A stretch of 10,102 bases of DNA from Lachnospiraceae bacterium (GTDB lineage: Bacteria; Bacillota; Clostridia; Lachnospirales; Lachnospiraceae): assembly GCA_016301965.1 (NCBI GenBank), contig JAEDOO010000060.1, positions 1-10,102 of the forward strand. The letters are read 5' to 3'. Of this stretch, positions 7,483 to 10,102 are shown in pieces; positions within the stretch are counted from its first letter, which is position 1, and each line of letters starts with the position of its first letter. The position numbers were made by a program, and so were the translations under genes. The notes beneath the pieces are model-generated. The model was not told the origin of the DNA. It did no database searches and worked only from the letters and a program-made list of their open reading frames with translations.

Positions 7483-7656
7483 CAGTCATCCTCCGCAGTC
7501 ATAGCCGCAACTGTGACCTTTTTTCTTCACTGCATTGTGAATATTTTTAATGAAGTTCTTCTGTTTCCGCAACATTAAAATACACCGGGAAACGGAACTG
7601 TCCCAACCACATCCTATCATTTGTTCCAGCTATATTCAATATTTGTTTCCGAATAT
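7483..7656. other. Intergenic region upstream of the sensor kinase
   Basis: This 174-bp stretch must hold the kinase promoter, but none stands out. Weak minus-strand candidates are TTGCGG/TAAAAA (17-base spacing, about 7528-7556) and TTGAAT/TAGGAT further upstream. It contains GTTTCC (7563-7568) and GGAAAC (7588-7593) as a loose inverted repeat inside a GC-richer patch (7563-7612), whose reverse reads GGGACAGTTCCGTTTCCC. This recalls dispersed palindromic repeats of clostridial genomes, a likeness I cannot verify. Confidence 0.35.
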
Positions 7657-8034
7657 TTAACGCCTATATGAATAAACTAATTGACGCAGTAATTCCATTC
7701 GTTCTTTCTGGCTTTTCCCCTGATTGATCAAAATAGCATTATAACTTTCTAAATTCGCAAGTACTAGTAGTTGATTCAGTGTTGCTACATCCCTCATGTT
7801 TCCTTTCACAGACGGATGTTCATCTTTCCATTGTTTTGCTGTCTTTCCAAAAAGGACAACATTCAACATGTCTGCTTCGTTCGCATATGTAAAAGAAATC
7901 TGAGCTGGTGTTAATTCTGGCGGAATCAAGTTCTCTTTAATTGCATCTGTATATATCCTGTAATTTAGCTTAGAGATTTCTCTATTTAAATTCCAGTTCA
8001 AAACCAATAGGTGCGATATTAGTATCTGTTCCAT
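7657..8034 (-). pseudogene. Truncated KilA-N domain protein (C-terminal part only)
   Basis: From residue 13 onward the frame reads LNWNLNREISKLNYRI..., then IKENLIPPELTPAQISFTY, ANEADMLNVVLFGKTAKQW, and LNQLLVLANLESYNAILI followed by ERMELLRQL. I recognise this as the C-terminal region of KilA-N domain proteins, phage- and element-associated DNA-binding proteins about twice this length. The DNA-binding KilA-N half is missing. The first 11 residues (MEQILISHLLV) do not belong to the family, and the last few (VYSYRR) also look non-native. The ATG at 8034 has no ribosome binding site. It is most likely a remnant, cut at both ends. It lies 53 bp downstream of abiEii in the same direction, so it may still be transcribed with that operon. 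Confidence 0.75.
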
Positions 8035-8065
8035 ACAATTCGATGTCTATATGAGGTTTATCTAA
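7982..8065 (-). other. Short protein-like fragment of unknown origin overlapping the KilA-N remnant
   Basis: In a different frame from the KilA-N remnant, 27 codons read LDKPHIDIELYGTDTNIA then PIGFELEFK and a stop at 7982-7984. A stop codon (8066-8068) precedes it, with only MLSFV upstream. Its composition looks protein-like, and it ends just where KilA-N similarity begins in the other frame. It could be the broken tail of another gene fused to the KilA-N fragment by a deletion. I do not recognise the family. Confidence 0.3.
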
Positions 8066-8087
8066 TTAAACAAATGATAACATACCC

Positions 8088-8984
8088 TCACCTCCATCCC
8101 TTTACTTTAGTGTCCCATATGTTTTGCCACTCTTTCTCATTCACTATCGCATCAAACACAGGCTCAAGAAAAGTCTGGATTTCTTCAATGACGAATGGAA
8201 ACTCAAGTGTGTTATCTTTTATGGTTTTCAAAAAGAATTTCCAACGCTTCTGCATATCTTCATCATCGGCAAGTGCAACAACACGCTTAAAACTATCTCT
8301 GTCATAGGGAGTACCACGCCGCTGTAAGGTTTCAAATATAGCTGCCTGCAATTTTGCACCCTCAAAATCGAATGTCCTTGAAAGATAATAGATGTCATAA
8401 AAATCTTTCATTCTGCCTGTCAGCTCAAAGCGTTGCAGTATGGCATCAAACTTCTCGGCAATAGTGCTTTCAAGGGAATATGTTTTGATTACAGGAGCTT
8501 CAAAGTCTGGAAGCTGAGTGTTGATTGTGCGTTCTTCGGCACGAGGGACTATAATATCGCCCACGCCTATATCAACATTGAACGGCACACGCACATTTTT
8601 TATTTGGGCAATAATCTGTGTACTGATACCGTGATATTTTCTTTGCGGAGAAATCTCTTCAAAGCCTTTTGCTCGCATTTCTATATAATCGTTACCTGTC
8701 GGTGTGTCGATGATTTTACAAATCAAATTTTTTACATCATCTATTGAATTAGAGTATCCACGGAGCAGGAAATCGACATCAATGGTAGCTCGACTTTCAA
8801 AATTGGTTAGAGTATAAATAAACAATCCACCTTTGAGTATTAGTGTATCCTCACACCCAGATTTTGACAACTTTCTCAAAAATTCTTCCTGCACAAAAAG
8901 CTGTAAGCATTGCTGATAGCTGATACCAGAAGCTTTTGCTTTATTTCTCAGCTTTCCCAGAACGGAAGCTGCTATATCTGCCAT
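8088..8984 (-). CDS. abiEii: AbiE toxin: AbiEii/AbiGii family nucleotidyltransferase
   Basis: A 298-residue cytoplasmic nucleotidyltransferase, toxin of the AbiE (type IV) toxin-antitoxin and phage abortive-infection system. Related MenT toxins block translation by adding nucleotides to tRNA acceptor ends; whether this one does so is inference. All four family motifs are visible: LKGGLFIY (Gly52-Gly53), the DxD metal site IDVDF (Asp69, Asp71), FNVDIGVGD (Asp138), and AEKFDA...GRMKDFYDIYYL (Lys178, Arg191, Lys193, Asp194, Asp197). The length is normal and nothing is broken, so it should be active. The frame also allows GTG at 8993, but ATG 8984 is preferred: it shares its A with the antitoxin stop (TAATG), the usual arrangement for translational coupling, with GGAG 10 bases ahead. 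Confidence 0.93.
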   Translation of the reverse strand: MADIAASVLGKLRNKAKASGISYQQCLQLFVQEEFLRKLSKSGCEDTLILKGGLFIYTLTNFESRATIDVDFLLRGYSNSIDDVKNLICKIIDTPTGNDYIEMRAKGFEEISPQRKYHGISTQIIAQIKNVRVPFNVDIGVGDIIVPRAEERTINTQLPDFEAPVIKTYSLESTIAEKFDAILQRFELTGRMKDFYDIYYLSRTFDFEGAKLQAAIFETLQRRGTPYDRDSFKRVVALADDEDMQKRWKFFLKTIKDNTLEFPFVIEEIQTFLEPVFDAIVNEKEWQNIWDTKVKGWR

Positions 8985-9592
8985 TACAACCACACTCCAA
9001 TCAATTCTTTTACACGCGTTTGAACACGCAAAACTTTCGCATATTCTATAAGATTCGGTATATTCTTTTTCGGGTCTTTAACATAGCCCTGTACTGCTTT
9101 ATTAAAAACCTCCTTATCCATCTTGTTCATATTTCGCAGCACATCGCAAATAGTACGGTCACGGTCATAAATGCGGACTTTGTGGAAATCAATTTCACCT
9201 TCGGTTTCGCCCAGCGTAACCAACTCTGACTCTACACGATATGCCTTTATAAACGGATAATCAATTTTTGTTCGCCGCTTAGAGACATTTTTATCTATTG
9301 CAAAGTTCCATTCAGCAGGATTTCTGTCACTGTATCTATAATAGAATAGGGCAGTCTCCATACAGAGCACTGCATCGGGAAACAATCGATTGATAATGAC
9401 AACTTCACTTTCTCCATAATCTTGAGTCCAGTGATAGTAACCTCGCCTGACTCTTTCAATCAATCCTTCATCTAAAAGCTGTTTTATATCTGCATAGTAT
9501 AACTTTGAAGCTGTAAGTTCAGCAGTAGTCATAACATAATTATGACTGCTAAACAACATTCTCAGTATCTCAATATCTTTATTCTGAAGCAT
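8984..9592 (-). CDS. abiEi: AbiE antitoxin and transcriptional repressor, AbiEi family
   Basis: A 202-residue cytoplasmic protein. Residues about 1-57 form a winged helix-turn-helix (DIEILRMLFSSHNYVMTTAE ... LLDEGLIERVRRGYYHW). The rest is the conserved AbiEi antitoxin domain, with FPDAVLCMETALFYYRYSDR (71-90), a basic KRRTKIDYPF segment, and the IYDRDRTICDVLRN motif (141-154). In the family, the N-terminal part represses the operon by binding inverted repeats in the promoter, and the C-terminal part neutralises the toxin. The ribosome binding site AGAGGTGA lies four bases before ATG 9592. The stop overlaps the toxin start by one base. Two related palindromic repeats flank its promoter, fitting autoregulation. 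Confidence 0.92.
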   Translation of the reverse strand: MLQNKDIEILRMLFSSHNYVMTTAELTASKLYYADIKQLLDEGLIERVRRGYYHWTQDYGESEVVIINRLFPDAVLCMETALFYYRYSDRNPAEWNFAIDKNVSKRRTKIDYPFIKAYRVESELVTLGETEGEIDFHKVRIYDRDRTICDVLRNMNKMDKEVFNKAVQGYVKDPKKNIPNLIEYAKVLRVQTRVKELIGVWL

Positions 9593-9611
9593 ATCTTCAC
9601 CTCTATTTAAT

Positions 9612-9649
9612 CGCCCCTAATCAAATCAATGATTGGGCACTTTACTATA
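9612..9649. promoter_or_regulatory. Candidate AbiEi operator, promoter-downstream copy
   Basis: An imperfect palindrome sits here: GCCC(CT)AATCA at 9613-9623, a 6-base loop, and TGATTGGGC at 9630-9638. The whole segment 9612-9649 is similar to 9693-9727: 26 of 35 aligned positions match with one 3-base gap. It covers the predicted transcription start and touches the -10 box, a position suited to repression. Confidence 0.6.
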
Positions 9650-9677
9650 TTATATTTGATTTTTCTCTTTAAGTCAA
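9649..9677 (-). promoter_or_regulatory. Sigma-A promoter of the abiE operon
   Basis: Minus strand: TTGACT (9672-9677), 17-base spacer, perfect TATAAT (9649-9654). Transcription should start near 9642, about 50 bases before the antitoxin ATG. Confidence 0.85.
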
Positions 9678-9692
9678 TAATAGCAAAGTGAA

Positions 9693-9727
9693 CGCTTTTA
9701 ATTGTATCAATTAGGCAGTTTAGTATA
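9693..9727. promoter_or_regulatory. Candidate AbiEi operator, promoter-upstream copy
   Basis: Contains the perfect 15-bp inverted repeat TAATTG-TAT-CAATTA (9699-9713), followed by AGGCAGTTTAGTATA. This matches the downstream copy at 9612-9649 in the same orientation. It ends 16 bp upstream of the -35 box, so the promoter is bracketed by the two copies. Confidence 0.6.
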
Positions 9728-9787
9728 AAATCTGTCCTCCGCTTTTATAACCAAATAAAATATTGGTCAACGAAAAGACAAATATGT

Positions 9788-9823
9788 AAAAAAATAAGCG
9801 TACCACTGTTTTTATGATACGCT
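9788..9823 (-). terminator. Intrinsic terminator after the broken gene at the right edge
   Basis: A 9-bp stem (9797-9805 with 9815-9823, one G-T wobble) and a 9-base loop are followed on the minus strand by TATTTTTTT (seven A at 9788-9794 on the plus strand). It begins 9 bases after the stop at 9832-9834 and isolates the abiE operon from upstream transcription. Confidence 0.85.
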
Positions 9824-9831
9824 CATCATTA

Positions 9832-10102
9832 TTAAATTACCTCAAAATGCTTCAATGCATCCTTTATTGCTTCAACCTTCTCTGGAGTTGGATGCTTCCT
9901 CGGCTGTTTCAATTCTTCTACCGCATTAGGAGATTCGTACATACATCGGCAAGCCTAAATCTCTCTTTACCTCTGCGATATATGCGGTATGTACTTTGAA
10001 ACCGTATTTAGCTTCTATGTACTCCTTTATCATTTTGTAAGTCACTCGCTCTTTTAGCGATATTATCAAGCGGAACTTTTCCATCACCTTCGCCAAACTC
10101 AA
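9832..10102 (-). pseudogene. 3' end of a frameshifted gene with a clostridial 'RlmD-tail' module
   Basis: One frame reads VTYKMIKEYIEAKYGFKVHT then AYIAEVKRDLGLPMY and stops early at 9926-9928. After removing one unit of a tandem ATGT duplication (9939-9946), it continues as ESPNAVEELKQPRKHPTPEK then VEAIKDALKHFEVI and the natural stop at 9832-9834. I recognise this as the C-terminal module found at the end of RumA/RlmD-like 23S rRNA methyltransferases, and apparently other element-borne proteins, of Clostridia. The catalytic part is outside the window, so the parent protein is uncertain. Upstream of about 10045 a third frame (EFGEGDGKVPLDNIAKRA) looks equally protein-like, which may indicate a second frameshift. 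The broken frame argues for decay rather than function. Confidence 0.6.

Noticed and set aside
7563..7612. GC-rich patch with GTTTCC/GGAAAC arms as a terminator for the KilA-N remnant
   Set aside because: The stem is only six base pairs with a 19-base loop and is not followed by a T run on the minus strand.
8985..8993. GTG start for AbiEii at 8993
   Set aside because: The ATG at 8984 forms the TAATG overlap with the antitoxin stop, has adequate GGAG spacing, and gives the usual toxin N-terminus.
9612..9727. Two-copy repeat considered as the start of a CRISPR array
   Set aside because: Only two diverged copies, spanning a promoter, with palindromic cores suited to operators; no repeat-spacer periodicity.

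Overview
The window looks like chromosomal DNA of a gut-type Clostridia, most likely a Lachnospiraceae relative. I infer this from the Firmicutes-style ribosome binding sites (AGGAGG/GGAGG), the sigma-A promoters, the Lachnospiraceae-like versions of the polysaccharide dehydratase and the hybrid sensor kinase, and the AbiE and KilA-N fragments typical of this group's mobile DNA. No genus can be fixed from the sequence alone. Every recognisable gene is on the minus strand, so the window reads biologically from right to left. I saw no rRNA, tRNA, CRISPR array or intact transposase.

Right end (about 7650-10102) is accessory, AT-rich and partly decayed. It starts with a broken gene tail (9832-10102) carrying a 4-bp tandem duplication that shifts the frame, closed by an intrinsic terminator. 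Next comes an intact AbiE toxin-antitoxin operon: a strong promoter at 9649-9677 flanked by two related palindromic repeats, antitoxin abiEi at 8984-9592, and toxin abiEii at 8088-8984. The two genes share one base (TAATG). Downstream lies the C-terminal half of a KilA-N type phage/mobile-element protein (7657-8034), joined to unrelated sequence.

Centre (5061-7482): a large membrane hybrid histidine kinase, with an extracytoplasmic ABC-type ligand-binding domain, HisKA, HATPase and a C-terminal receiver, ending at a clear terminator. It has no partner gene in the window. Then follows a 410-bp AT-rich intergenic stretch with a good promoter and a cluster of ACATAAT motifs. It drives a GC-rich SF2 helicase with four C-terminal helicase-associated (HA) repeats (2597-4717).

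Left end (1-2535): a membrane-anchored nucleotide-sugar 4,6-dehydratase of the CapD/WbpM/PglF class, followed after 25 bp by a secreted TasA/camelysin-like protein that runs off the window. These two probably form the start of a cell-surface (glycan plus exported protein) operon.

The clearest regulatory structure is the duplicated palindromic operator around the abiE promoter. The AbiE system is a described family; I did not find strong proof of an entirely new system. The least understood pieces are the HA-repeat helicase with its repeat-rich leader and the orphan ligand-sensing hybrid kinase.
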